Notes under the pieces: model-generated | Told to the model about the DNA's origin: nothing | What the model saw: only the letters and a program-made list of their open reading frames with translations | Databases searched by the model: none | Translations under genes and position numbers: made by a program | In this document: one piece after another, positions 36,141 to 47,982 of the stretch | Position numbering within the stretch: the stretch's first letter is position 1 | How the letters are laid out: each line of letters opens with the position of its first letter | Assembly (NCBI GenBank): GCA_027625915.1 | Contig: JANTQA010000070.1 | Span: 9,305,001-9,369,000, forward strand | DNA length: 64,000 nucleotides | DNA from: Anaeramoeba flamelloides | Lineage: Eukaryota > Metamonada > Anaeramoebidae | Direction of reading: 5' to 3'

Positions 36141-37504
36141 AAAATTCAAAATTTTTGAAACTGTTAAAGCCTTTTAAAAGGATAATAATACCATAGTTTT
36201 ATTCAACAGGTACATAATTGTATTTTGAAAAATTTTTGAAAATAATTTTTAGCATTTTTAATTCTTTGTTTTCATTTCATTTTTTCCAATGACATAATTT
36301 TAATGTTTCGTTCCATCATGACAATTTGTTCCAATAGTCAGTAGAAAGATATCTGTTTTTAAATAGATAAATCGCAATTAAGATCAGTTGATGGTTTCTA
36401 AACATTTAATCAATCAATAATTGTTGGTACAATTTCAATAAATTTGCCAATAAAACTTTTTTCCGTGTTTATTCTAAAATATTATCCATATAGCAAAAGA
36501 AAAATTGAAGAATAGGAACATTTCATATGGAGTTGTAAAAAATATAAAAAAACGGTAAGATAATGGAAAAAGTGCACCCCAAAAAAAAAAAAAAAAAAAA
36601 AATGACTTCTACATCATTATCAAACAAGATACCAGTCGAATTAATGGGGAAAATGAATACAAAAGAAATCTATGTCATCACAATAGAATACTTTTTGACC
36701 AATATGACTCAACACGCTATTAGAAAAAAAGGGGACACAAATCCAAACAAATCCAAACGATCCTCAAGCATGCAAATTCGCCTGGGTTCGAATAACTTTG
36801 AGTTTTTTCTTATTTTTTATATGTAAATTTTTTATTGTTTATTTCTTCACCTTCCTCTTATTCTCTATTAAGCTATTTCCAAAAAAAGCGGGTCAAATTC
36901 ATTTTAAAATATCTTTATTAAACTCAATCTTCAAAAAGGTATTTAAATATCCAAAATCATTAAACAACTATTTTATCGATTCTTGATAATAATTCAATTT
37001 GTTTCTTAGTATTGTATTAGATAAATAAAGGATATTAAATTTTCTGATCTCGATTTTATCTGATATTTTTTAGGGGGGTGATAATTGGTGTTTATTATTT
37101 TCTTTTTGATTGAAAAAATCTTTTTCATAACTTGTTTAATCTCAACAAATTTTCAAATAGAATTGAAAATATATAACTACATTTTATTGTTTCAAAAATT
37201 ATTTGTACACTTACCATATTTCCAGTTTTTTATCGAAATTGGTCGTACATTATTTTCTCCAAAAAAAGTGCTATTTTTTTTTTTTTTCATTTTTTGGAAA
37301 TATTCCAACAAACATATTTTGAAATTAATACCTTAGTCATAGATTCAATCAATATTAATATTAAATTTAATTTGGTATTTCCAATTAACAAATACCTTCA
37401 TTAACAAAGATGATTTTTTCTGAAATGGAAAAAAAAATTCCCCAATTTTTTGGAAATACCTTATTTTTTTTTTTTTTTTTTAAGTGATATACTCTTCATT
37501 TTAT

Positions 37505-38038
37505 CTTTGAAAACTAAATTAAGTTTAAAGTTCTTACTAATGACTGTTTATATATACCAATTTCAAGACACTCTTTGAATTAGAAGGCACAAATTGAGTT
37601 AATTCAAACCCCCCTCCTTAACAGATAAGTGTTTTTTAAACATTTGACACTTGACAATAAATCCTTGATTCCAAATTTTTGTTACAAAGTTATTATTTAT
37701 TTGTTATGGTTTATAAATATTTATTGTTTATTTTATGGGTTTTGTAAATAATAGATAATTGTTAAAATTTCAATTATTTAATAGTTTTGATTGGGTATTT
37801 CCTTTTGAATTTTTTAATAAGTTTTTTTTGTTTTAAAAAAAATTGAATCTTGGCATGTTAAAAATTTTGGAATTAAGAATTTATTATTAAGTGTCAAATG
37901 TTTAAAAAGCACTTAGTCTGTTAAAGAGGGGGGTTTGAATTGACTCAATTCATGTCTTCTAATTCAAAGTTCGAATATCAATTGGTATATATAAACAGTC
38001 ATTAGAAAGTATTTTAAACTTAATTTGGTTTACTATAT
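37505..38038. mobile_element. Family E foldback element with about 180-base arms
   Basis: The left arm (about 37505-37685) and right arm (about 37855-38038) are inverted copies. Both hold AAATTAAGTTTAAA, AATGACTGTTTATATATACC, GTTTGAATTGACTCAATT-type sequence and AAACATTTGACACTT. About 170 bases of AT-rich spacer lie between. Solo arms elsewhere (7499-7655, 36030-36140) show it is a dispersed family. It has no coding capacity. Confidence 0.8.
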
Positions 38039-38978
38039 CTTGAATTTAAGTTCTTGTAAAACAAAATAAAATATATTTAAAAATGTTCGATTTTTGTTGT
38101 GTAATGTAGTATTTTGGAAAAGGTCTTCAATATCGCAGCCTATTTTATTAGATTATTGTTTTTTCTCTCTCTTTTTTTTTTTTTTTGTAAAATTTAATTT
38201 TGTTTCCAATAATATTAATAACATGAAATTGAAAATATAAGTGTAATAAAATTTCAGTTGTTGTTCATTTTTTTTTTTTTCCTTTACTTTTTTCTATTCT
38301 CAAATCAGTTTATGTAAATGTAATAACTAAATTTTCTATTAGGAGTTGCATTATTGATAAAGGTTATATGAGTACTTCTTTTTTGAAGGTTTTGAATGAA
38401 AATTAGAAATCATACAAACAGTCCAAGTAAAAAAATGATGAAGAGCTTATGGTTTTGGCCAATTTATAATTCAAAATCCAGTAAACAGTTTTTTCAACCT
38501 CTTTTTTCATTTTTTTGTTGTTTTATTACATGCTTTGTGTCTATTTTTTTGGATTTGGCACGATTTGTTTGTCTCTGTAGATCTCTAAGAATCAGTAAAA
38601 AATAATTTGAAACAATATTCAAAATTTTACAAGGGTTTTTTTTGTAATTAAAATCGATTGGGGAAATTTTTTTTTCCATTTGACAATTTTTTTTTTGGTA
38701 TCATAAGGCCATTTTGAAAAAAGTGTGACAAAAAAAGTTTTTAAATCACACCTCTCAAAATATGTCTATTGAAGTTTGCCAATTGTTTTATTGACACTTT
38801 TGTAAAACATTTTGGTATCACTTTGTTAAAATATGCAAACAGAACAAGATCTAATTTTTTTGATTTGCCAAGATTTGGTATTTGAATCGAATTTTTGAAC
38901 GAGATTATTGGAATCAACAAATGAAAAATACAGAATTAATTGAGAGAATTAAAATCTAAAAAAAAATAGGATACAAAC

Positions 38979-39825
38979 CAAGAAAAACAACACTTTGGTC
39001 ATCCAAAACAATTAAATCCAATGCAAAACTGGAACTGTTATCCAAGCCGATATATGTGGAATACGTGGGGTCAATTATGAGTGGGATATTTGGTATCAAT
39101 TTCTCGGGATTGATCTGAATTTGGATATTGTCGTCTATGTCAATAAAATAATTACTCTGGAGAATTTGGTTGTTTTGTGACACAACGGGAGCGGACTCAA
39201 TTAATAAGACGTTCATATTTTCGTCTTTAATGATCAGTTCTCCGTTCTCGTTTATACTTTTATATATTGTTGATTTTGATATATAATTAAATTTAATTTC
39301 AGAAATTGATTTCTCATGATCGCTTCCATACAAATGGAATTCGCTTTTAAAAGTAGATCCAATTGAATTAAAGACAAGATCAATGTTCGGGTAAATATTT
39401 TGGTATCTTAACCTTTGATGGTTTTGACTTCTTTGTTTCTTCTGTCCTTGTAAAAATGTAGTTTGGCTGTCCATTTCTTTTTCGGGTAGAACCTTTGTCT
39501 TTTGACAGCCAACCATCACAAGCTGAATCTCGACTATTTTTTTCTTTTCATTCACAGACTCAAGAAGAAAATAAATTTCATCACTATCTCTGAAATACAT
39601 CGTACCTAGATTTGTTGAGTATCCTAAAATTGTATCGTTGTCGATTTTTGTGAAAAATGATCCTTCAAGTTTTTGTTGTTGATCATTGTTTGTAGTTTTT
39701 GGTAAATCAATGTTGTGTTTTTGAGTGAGGAAAGAATTTACATTTTTTTCATTTATTATTGAGAAAGGTTTTGACGTTGTTAAAGAAATGAAGAAAAAAA
39801 AAAGAAAAAAATAAAGAAAATTCAT
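38979..39825 (-). CDS. Receptor-like membrane protein, exon 1: signal peptide and propeller-associated N-domain
   Basis: The ATG at 39825 opens with a strong signal peptide (MNFLYFFLFFFFISLTTSKP). About 260 residues follow of the N-terminal domain usually found before SBBP propellers in large secreted proteins: RYQNIYPNIDLVFNSIGSTF, EFHLYGSDHEKSISEIKFNY, then IPLIIDPTYSTYIG. It ends in LDDQSVVFLG at a GTTTGT donor in phase 1, which continues in exon 2 (33165-35467). Protein enters the secretory route and should be displayed at the cell surface by the helix in exon 2. Confidence 0.85.
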
Positions 39826-42800
39826 CTAAAAAAAAAATAATTAATGTTAAACAAAAAGGAAAAAAATGGGAAATTAGATTCTAGACAATCCCAAAAATTG
39901 ATTCTGGAAAACCATAAAGTTCTCATTAGTATTCTTAATTCTCTTTAGGTTAATAGAATAATTCTACACTTCTTTGACAGCTATCCCAGAAAATAAATAT
40001 TCAAAAAGTACTCTAGTTTAAATAACCTGTGTTGACAACCTTTAACCCATCATGTTCATGAAAAAATTTTTTCAAAAAAACAATTAAATATTTGCTAATT
40101 TTACCCTTTTTACTAACTTCAATTAGAATAAAAACTATTGGTTAATAAAGGATCTTTGATCAAAAATTATTTTTCAAGATATTTAACAATTTAGGTTGGA
40201 AAATCCAATTTTCCAGTTCATTTAAGATTTTTTTTCAATTTAATAGTAAAAAAATTGAATATAGTTTTTTTTTCACAGTGAAGAGGTCATTTTATTCTAT
40301 GTTAAATGAAATTTAAATCTAAGGAATATTTTTCAAATAGGGGACCTATTATTTTGACTATTAAAGAATTATTTGTTCTTTTAAATTGGAAATAATAATT
40401 TTTCTTTGATTTTCTATTAGGTTTTTTTTAATTTTTGAAATAAACTGAAAATTTTTGAAAATTTTCAGTTTATTTCAAAAAGTAAACAAAACCTAGGACA
40501 CTCTAGTTAGGTTTTTTTTATTTCTTAAATTAAAAAAAAACTAGGCACTTGAAGGCACTTGACGGACACTCTCAATATTTATCATCAGTTATTTTTTTTC
40601 CGTATTTGAGTTTTTTTATATGAGTAGAGTGTTTTCAAAACTATTGGTTATTATCTCTTCAAAAAATATCCCAAAGTTGAATATAAAGAAAATTCATTGT
40701 CACATCCATTTAAAATTTTTTACCCCAAAATAGACCTTTTTTCTAGACGAGAGACTTATCAAAATCGTAGTTATATTAATAACAATAAATACAACACCCT
40801 CAAGATTTTTAAGATTTGGAATGTATATTATATTGTGAATAAACCTGATTAACAATGATGAAATGATAATTGAAATTGTAGTTTTGTCTAACTATTTTTT
40901 TCACTTTTATTTTTTCATACTAGTGATTACTAAAATTTAACTCGTGTTTTTTTTTTTTTTCAGAATTGTTTATTGGAAGGCCAGAAGGTGTTATATATTC
41001 TTAGTTCAGATTCAAATAGAATTTAGAGCCAGATCTTTGATTAATCAAAATGGCTCAATTATATTAAATGCTTTTGCTTCAAAAATTTCAAATATTGACA
41101 AAATTTCTTTGATTAAAAGATTTTTTTATAAGAATCAATAAATAAAATTTTGCTCATTTTTTTATCAAAAAATTAGATTTTAATCTTGCCATAACTTCAT
41201 AATTCTTTTTTAAAATTTATTTAAAGACCCCAATTTCTTTTTTATATATTGTTTTCATCCCATTTATTTTTTTCTTTTATTTCTACAATCAGCCAATATT
41301 TTTTTCATGGGTTAAATTTTAGTAATGGGTTAAAATTAAAAACACAGGTTATTTACACCACATTAATTCCTTTGATAGAAACTTTGAATATGTTGTTTAA
41401 CTGTTATGAAACGTGGAAATAGCTAACGTTCTGAGTTTTTAAATCTTGTAATTACTAGTCTATCGATTTATTTGAAAGATTATGACTGTTAAAATTCAAA
41501 AATATATTTTGATAAAAAAAGTGAAGAAATTATTTAAAAAATCGAAAATTAACTTTCTGATGAAAAATTTTTCGTCATTTCCACCTTTTTATCTTTTCAA
41601 AATGAAAAAGAATTTATTTAGGTTATCTTAGTCATTTTAAGATAAAAAAAATCAATTTTCCAAGAATCCTTGATAATTTTTCAAATAACCAAAGAAATAT
41701 TATTTAAAAAAAATTTTTTTTAATAACATATAACCACAAAAAAGAAAAAGTATATCGTAAAAAAAGTAAAAAGAATGTTTTTATACATTTTAACTATGAA
41801 AAAATTAAAAAGAATCATTTCAAGTCATCGGAATTAGGTTTAGAACCTAAAAAATATAAGGTTAGCGGATTAGTAGTGCTTGTTGATTCTATGTGAATAA
41901 AACTGTCTTTTCTGTTTGAAATCATGGATCCTTTTCTTATGTTTTTATTAAGACCAATATTTAGTAGTCAATAAGTTATTTCCAAATTCAATTAATGTTT
42001 GTTTTTAGAAAATGTAAACAAATCTATTTCTCGTATGTTTTATATTCAAATACTTTGAGAGAGTTTTTTGTTTCTCTTATTAGAACTATTTTTTTATAAA
42101 GGTTTCCATTCTAGTTCTTTAAGTGTTGATCTTTTAATTGAGATATTAGGTTATGTATGTTTATTATTATTATTGTAATTTTCACTTACTCTTGAAGGTT
42201 TGAAAAGTGGATCTTTACTACTTTTATTTTTTCTTGATGTTTTTTCCGGAGATTAAATTTTTGTTTTATTGAAAGTTCAATTGAAACTTTCGATTCTTCA
42301 TTTTTGGTACATTTTTTTCAGTTTTTTTGTAAGTCTTTTTCAATTTAATTCTTTTATAAATCATATTTGAGAATAAATTTTTTTTTCTTCACAACAAAAA
42401 AAAAACAGATTTTTTTTAAAGTACTAATTTTCAAAATGGGAATTTTGATTTAAAAAATTGAAAGTTATTAAGACCATTATTATAAATGGAAGAAGTGGGT
42501 GTGGAATAAAAGATCATTTTAAGAATTCAAAAAAGGATCATTCATTGAAAAGAAAAACTTCATCTACTCGTAAAACTAAAAAAAAAATATATTTTTTCAA
42601 AAAAAAAAAAAAACAAAAATAAAATAACCAGATTAATTTTTTTTTTATTTGTTTCTGTTAATAAGTTTTCTTTTTATGTAATGATCTTGATCCATAATTT
42701 AAAAGGAAAATTTTATATTCGGAATATTGGATCAAAATATAATTTTTTTTCTATAAATATCCTTATGTATAAATTTAATAATATATATATATATATATAT

Positions 42801-42979
42801 TTTCAAATTATTATATTAAAAAAAAAAAAATAAGTATCCTTTAATTAAGAACAAATAGATTTTCTTTAAAAATAAATAATTTTATGAAAAAAAAAAAAAA
42901 AAATATATTTCTCTATTTAAATAAATTAAATTAAATATTTTGAAATTTAATTTTTATTTTTTTCTTGTAAATTGGAAAC
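39826..42979. other. Intergenic between receptor gene and poly(A)-binding protein gene
   Basis: Contains the family I hairpin at 40418-40592, an (AT)n run at about 42781-42800 and A runs. A plus frame at 40944-41141 follows a TTTTTTCAG-like acceptor but matches no family and is left uncalled. Confidence 0.5.
40418..40592. repeat. Family I hairpin repeat, copy 2
   Basis: Hairpin TTGAAATAAACTGAAAATTT and complement, flanked by TTAGGTTTTTTTT and CAAAACCTAGGACACTC; relative of 26750-26965. Confidence 0.5.
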
Positions 42980-45900
42980 TTATTTCTTTTGAATTTCATC
43001 ATTTGAAATTAATTTTTCATTGTTATTTAAAGTGCCTGTGGTGGAATTTTTTTGTGTGGAGTTTTGTTGATTAACATTTGAAGGTTGTTGTGATTGTGAT
43101 TGTGGTTGTGATGTGGTATTAACATTTCTATTTCCTTGTCTTTTCATTTTATCTTGATTTTGGATATTAGCTCTCATCATGTATGCGTTGTGTGACATAA
43201 TACCGCGTTCGTTTGGTTTGCCCGACATTTGGTACATTTGCTGTGGCATTCTTCCGTATCTTGGCCCTGTGTGGATGCCTCTTGGTTGCATCTGTCCCCA
43301 AACTCTTGGTCTCGATCTTAATTCGCCACCTTCCATGTTGAATGGTGTGTTGGGAATTGATGGGTGCATTCTGCCAAATTGCCCAGATTTATTTGTGATG
43401 GGGTATCCTGATCTAAATGGCATCCTGTTTTGGTTTGGGAATGGTGGTTGCTTGAGTCTTGAAAATTCTCCGCCACCGCGATTCATTTGGTATTTTTGAA
43501 TCATCCATTGTGGTGGCACTTCTCCAAAGTTTCCTTGGTGTCTATTGGGCATGCCTCCATAAAGCATTTGGGTGGGGATCCTTGAGAAGTTGTATCTTTG
43601 GAATTTTAAAATTTGGTTCCTTTGCCTGTCTTCCTTTCTTTCCGCGTAGGCAACATAATAAGTCGATGTTCGTTGATCCTTTCGTTGATTCATTGTTTCG
43701 AGGGCCTTGAGGGCTTCTTCTCTTGTGTTGAAGCACACAAACCCAAAGCCTCTTGATAATCCAGTTCTTGGATCGATCATCACTCGAGCAGAGGAAATTT
43801 CTCCAAATTCTTGGAAGATTTGTTTAAGTTTTTCGTCATTGACGTTGGATTCTAATGGTTTGACATATAAATTCTTTTTGAAATATTTTTCTCTATACCT
43901 TTTTTCATATCTTTCCTTTAATTTTTTGGCTCTTTCTACTCGACTAAGTGCCCTTTTAACATACAATAGGTTGCCTTCAATTTCTTTTTTTTTATGAAGC
44001 TCATCGCATGCCTTGACAGCAGATTCATGTTCTTCAAAATTTAAAAATCCAAATCCTTTTGATTCTTTAGTATTAAAATCAATCATGATCTATTTTTTTT
44101 TTTGTTTTTCATTTTTTTTATTTTTTGTTTTAATTTTGTATTTTGTGTAAATTTGAAATAAATTTTAGAGATTAATAAATTTGAAATTAAACATTTTTTT
44201 TCAGTGGAGAAAGGTTTTTATTATGTTTTAAAAATATTAAATAAATATTTCACTTTTTTTCCCCACAATTTTATTTTTGTAATTTGAGAAAGATGAATCA
44301 ATAGTAAAAATTAACGTACATTAACAGGAATTCAGTTTAAGAATTAGAATTTTTTTAGAGAATATTTATTGGTAACAGTATAATTATCACCCCATTTATT
44401 ACATTGCATAATTTGCTGTAAATAAGGAGATCTGATGATTTCTAATTGAATCAACTTTTGACATGACTCGAATGTTTTCAGAAAAATGTTGAAAAAAAAC
44501 AACAAAAATATTTATTTACTATCACATCCAATCAATAAATGAAATTTTTTATAACGGTTTCCCAAATATTTGATTAATTAGGAGATGAAATAATGAAAAG
44601 AATGGATTAAATCAATTAAAAACAAAAATTATCATATTACAAAATTTTAAAAAAGTAAGGACTTTTTGGGAATTAAAACTTTTTGAAAGTTTTCTATTTT
44701 AAAAAACTGAGAACCCAATCTTTAAAAGTAAGGTAGAGGTTGAAGTTGGGAAGAAAAGCTCTTTTTTAAAAAAAAAAGTCCATTGAGTTTATCAAAACAA
44801 AAAACTTTAAAAAAGTTTTAATTCTGACAATCTAAAAAAAAAAAAAAAAAAAAAAAAGTTCTCACTTTTTTAAAATAGCTATACTATTTGTCAAAAAGTC
44901 AATTGAACAAAATTTATATTCATCTTTCCAAAAGATCGAGAAAAAATTAAGACTCTTAAAAACATTCACTCAGTTATATTTTGAATTTCCTTTTTAGAAT
45001 CGGGAGACTTTGATGGTTTCTTTTATTTCTGGGTATTAAGCTTTTTTTTGGAAAACCTCAAAAAAATTTTGTTTGATATATTTTGAAATTAATCATTTGG
45101 GAAAAAAAAGCGAATACACAATTTTTCTTTGGAAACATTAGTGTAAATGAATCGTCAAATCAATTAAAAGAAGAAACAAATTAACTTCAAATAATAATTC
45201 ATTATGTTATTATCAAGAGAATCAACAATCCCAATTTAGAAAGACTTTTTTTATTGGAATACAGACGAGATGTTTTGGAGATCTCAAAAATAGAGTAAAT
45301 TTTTCAACAAATTTTTAATAATAAAGAATCAATCAAAAAAAAAAATCCATACCTAAAAGATTTTATTGAAAAAAAAACTATTGTTGCGTTTAACATCCAT
45401 TTTTGTCTTGAGTCATTGATTTTATTTTCTTTTATTAATTGATCTTGGTTGTAATTTTATGTAAGGTTCTCTATTAATGGTTTCTCAATTAAAAAACATG
45501 TTTTACTTTTTTCCCCAAATGGTAACAGTAATTTGGCTCTTCTTAATTGAACTTTTGAGATCAAATTTATTGCTTTAAATTGAAAAATAACAATAATGCT
45601 GTTTATAAGGAGGTATTCAAAAAAGTATTTAAAAGGCCCCAAAAATAGTTCTATTGGAGTTTGTCCTCTACTTTAAAGATATTATTCAAAACTTTTTTGG
45701 TTGACACACTTTGAAAAAAAATTACTCTATTATGATTATATCAATTCGATTTGTTTCAATCTCCACTGAGCATTTATATTTAATAAAATAAAAAAAATAT
45801 AAAAACAAACCCTTTGGGAAAGTATTTTTCCATAAGTAGAAAACAATTCAACCAAATCTTCTTCTTTGAAAGTTTTTGGAAAGTTTTTGATATAAAGATT

Positions 45901-46804
45901 TGTATAATTATCTTCTTTGCTTCCTTTTTTCCTGTTAACAAATTTGGCAACTGTGACTGTTCTTCCTTTGATAATTCTTCCGTTTACAGTTTGAATGGCT
46001 TTTAAAGCATCCTTTTCCTCAGCAAAGTGAACATAGCCATATCCGTTGGAAACACCCTCGTTGTTTGTCGAAACCTTACAAGAATGAATCTCACCGAATT
46101 GTTTAAAAGTTTGGTATAAAATTCTTGAGTCAATACCTTCGTCGAGGTTGGAAATAAAAATGTTACCAACAACAGATTGTCTTGATGATCGATCTTTGTT
46201 GCTCCACATCAGCCGACATTCCCTTCCAAGGATCTTGGTATAATTGACTTTGTCAAGTGCTTGAAGTGCCATTTCTTGAGATGTAAAGTTAACATAACCT
46301 TTTAGTTGTTTGTTTGTTGTTTGTTGTTGGTTGTTGTTTGTTGTTGGTTGTTGGTTGTTGGTTGTTGTTGGTTGTTTGTTGTGTGAATTAAGCATTTTTT
46401 ATTTAAAAGTTTAGTTTTAGGGTTTTGTTTTTAGTTTGGGGTTTTTGTTTGGATGAAGAAAAAAAAAAAAAAATCTTGGAAAAAGCAAAAAATCCAAAAA
46501 AAAAAAAGAAAAAAAAAAAAAAAAAAAATTTATTACCATAGCCATTGCTTTGACCAGTTAAATGGTTACGACAAACTTTGGAATTTAAAATTTGGATATT
46601 GTGTTTGGAAAAGTGTAGGCCAAGTTCGTTTTCAGATACATTAGGGTGTAAATCACCAATATAGCTATATTTATTAACAGATCATTAAAATTAAGAGCAT
46701 TATAAAAAAGAGGGTTTTGTAAATTAAAAACTTTTTGTTGGTGAAGAGAGAACAAGAAGAACAAATGAGGAAGAAACTTACAGAGAATAAAAACCACGGT
46801 TCAT
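42980..46804 (-). CDS. PABP: Cytoplasmic poly(A)-binding protein (four RRMs, no MLLE domain)
   Basis: PABP coats mRNA poly(A) tails and promotes translation and stability. Four exons join in phase: 46804-46782, 46664-46537, 46298-45811 and 44089-42980, giving about 582 residues. Exon 1 codes only MNRGFYS plus two bases. RRM1 is LYIGDLHPNVSENELGLHFS, closing with SNGYGYVNF across the exon 2/3 junction. RRM2 has NIFISNLDEGID and GYGYVHF. RRM3 has NLYIKNFPKTF and GFGFLNF. RRM4 has NLYVKPLESNVNDE and GFGFVCF. A Pro/Gly/Met/Gln/Asn-rich tail follows. The usual C-terminal MLLE peptide-binding domain (motif KITGMLLE) is absent; the protein ends in a low-complexity tail with EKLISNDEIQKK. Intron 2 contains CAA/CCAAC repeats, and intron 3 (1.7 kb) carries two dispersed repeats. 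Confidence 0.95.
44650..44890. mobile_element. Family D foldback element, copy 2
   Basis: Inverted AAAACTTTTTGAAAGTTTTC and AAAACTTTAAAAAAGTTTT arms surround a GTAAGGTAGAGGTTGAAG core, which matches the complement of the 12.3 and 62.1 kb copies. A long A run (44834-44857) lies within one arm. It is inside PABP intron 3. Confidence 0.6.
45110..45560. repeat. Dispersed repeat family J, copy 2
   Basis: Collinear with 3120-3540 (see that entry). It lies in PABP intron 3, next to the family D copy. Confidence 0.6.
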
Positions 46805-47982
46805 AATTTTAGTTTTGAATTATTAAAACGTCAACTAGCAATTAAAAAAAAAAATGAAAATTTTTGAGACTGAGATAAACTTGTACTTAATTTCGAGAGT
46901 CACAACAGAAGTTTTAATTAGAAAAGGGAACTATTCGTTCAAAGTGTGTTAATTATTTTTTCAGAACTTACGTTTTCGATTAATTGTCTAAAAACACAGA
47001 TTTTTGTTATTGGAAGGGTATTGTAAAAGATTTTTAAGATTCAAATGGGTCTTAAAATCTTTATATACTAATATTATTGAAAAATAAATTAAAGAATGAG
47101 TTGATTGAGGATCGATTACTCATATTTTTAATTTTTTTTGGGCAATTCTTAAAAAACTAAGCCAAGGAATTTCAATAACAGAACACCAAACAAGCCAATA
47201 AAAATTTATCTTTAAAACTTGAAAAATTACATAATTTTTCATTTTTGGTTTAATTTACAATTATTAAATAATTGGTCTTGTAAATTGTCCAAAATGATTT
47301 ATTTTTTACCCCTTTTGGTTTTGTAGCTGTATTTTTAATACATTTGCATTGTTTTAAAAATATGATAGTGAAAGAATCTATTCGTTAAATATTTAATTTT
47401 GGAAAATTATCTAATTATTTTATAAAAGGAACCAAGAATTTAAAACAGTCAGTCCCACTCTTAAGAAACAAACTTTCAACGAAATTTAAGGTACAAGGAA
47501 ATTCTCAAATTAAGGCACACACTTCATATTCTCGAAAAATAATTTGTGTAAAAAAAAAAGTCCAAAAAATGTGTTTAAATTTGAGAATTTTTTTTGTACC
47601 TTAAATTTCGTTGAAAGTTTGTTCCTTAAAAGTGGCACTGGGTGGACAAATGTTAGAATCTTGAAAATCCAAATGTCTTACAATTGATAATTCATACTTT
47701 ATAATTTGACGAAGATATTACAATTTGTGAAATAACATGTGTTTTTGGTTTATGTTATTAAAAATTTAGGTTTGTTTATTCAAATTTTTGAGGATTAATT
47801 GTGATTTTACAGTGATCACAATAATACATGTACAATAACTATAATACGTGATTCAAAATATAATCTGTACTTTTTTTTCTTCTTGTTTCAATTTAACATC
47901 CAGTTTACTACCCAATGGTATACCTAAGTTCAAATCAATTTTGAAATTAAATCCCTTGATATTTTCAGTAAAATTTAAATTA
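46805..47982. other. 5' flank of PABP gene, with family F MITE
   Basis: No gene. The A/T-rich stretch holds the 191-base MITE at 47450-47640; the rest shows nothing recognisable. Confidence 0.45.
47450..47640. mobile_element. Family F MITE, copy 2
   Basis: Inverted ends CAGTCCCACTCTTAAG and the complement of CTTAAAAGTGGCACTG. Arms continue with AAACTTTCAACGAAATTTAA and a GGTACAA(G)GAAATTCTCAAAT word. Only a short AT-rich centre lies between them. Ends starting CAGT resemble those of the 49885-50199 element and of some Tc1/mariner-type MITEs. Confidence 0.8.

Larger units (their letters stand above)
35468..38978 (-). other. Receptor-gene intron (about 3.5 kb) with family E foldback
   Basis: Donor GTTTGTAT and acceptor TTTCAAAG give matching phase 1 ends. 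The spliced codons read VVFLGSASLYGF, which fits the propeller repeat pattern. Inside are a family E fragment (36030-36140), the foldback at 37505-38038 and an A run at about 36577-36601. A plus-strand frame at 36563-36826 has no recognisable domain. Confidence 0.7.

Noticed and set aside
36765-36800. tRNA T-arm-like GGTTCGAATAAC
   Set aside because: No matching acceptor stem, D-arm or A box could be placed around it.
36563-36826. Nested gene on the plus strand inside the receptor intron
   Set aside because: Starts in an A run, has no domain, and the ATG context and length are within chance for this composition; kept only as a possibility.
40944-41141. Exon after a TTTTTTCAG acceptor
   Set aside because: Protein unrecognised, no partner exons found, and T runs followed by CAG are common here.
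43179-43997. Plus-strand frames across the PABP gene
   Set aside because: Antisense shadows of the Gly/Pro/Met-rich coding exon, which raises GC and opens the opposite strand.
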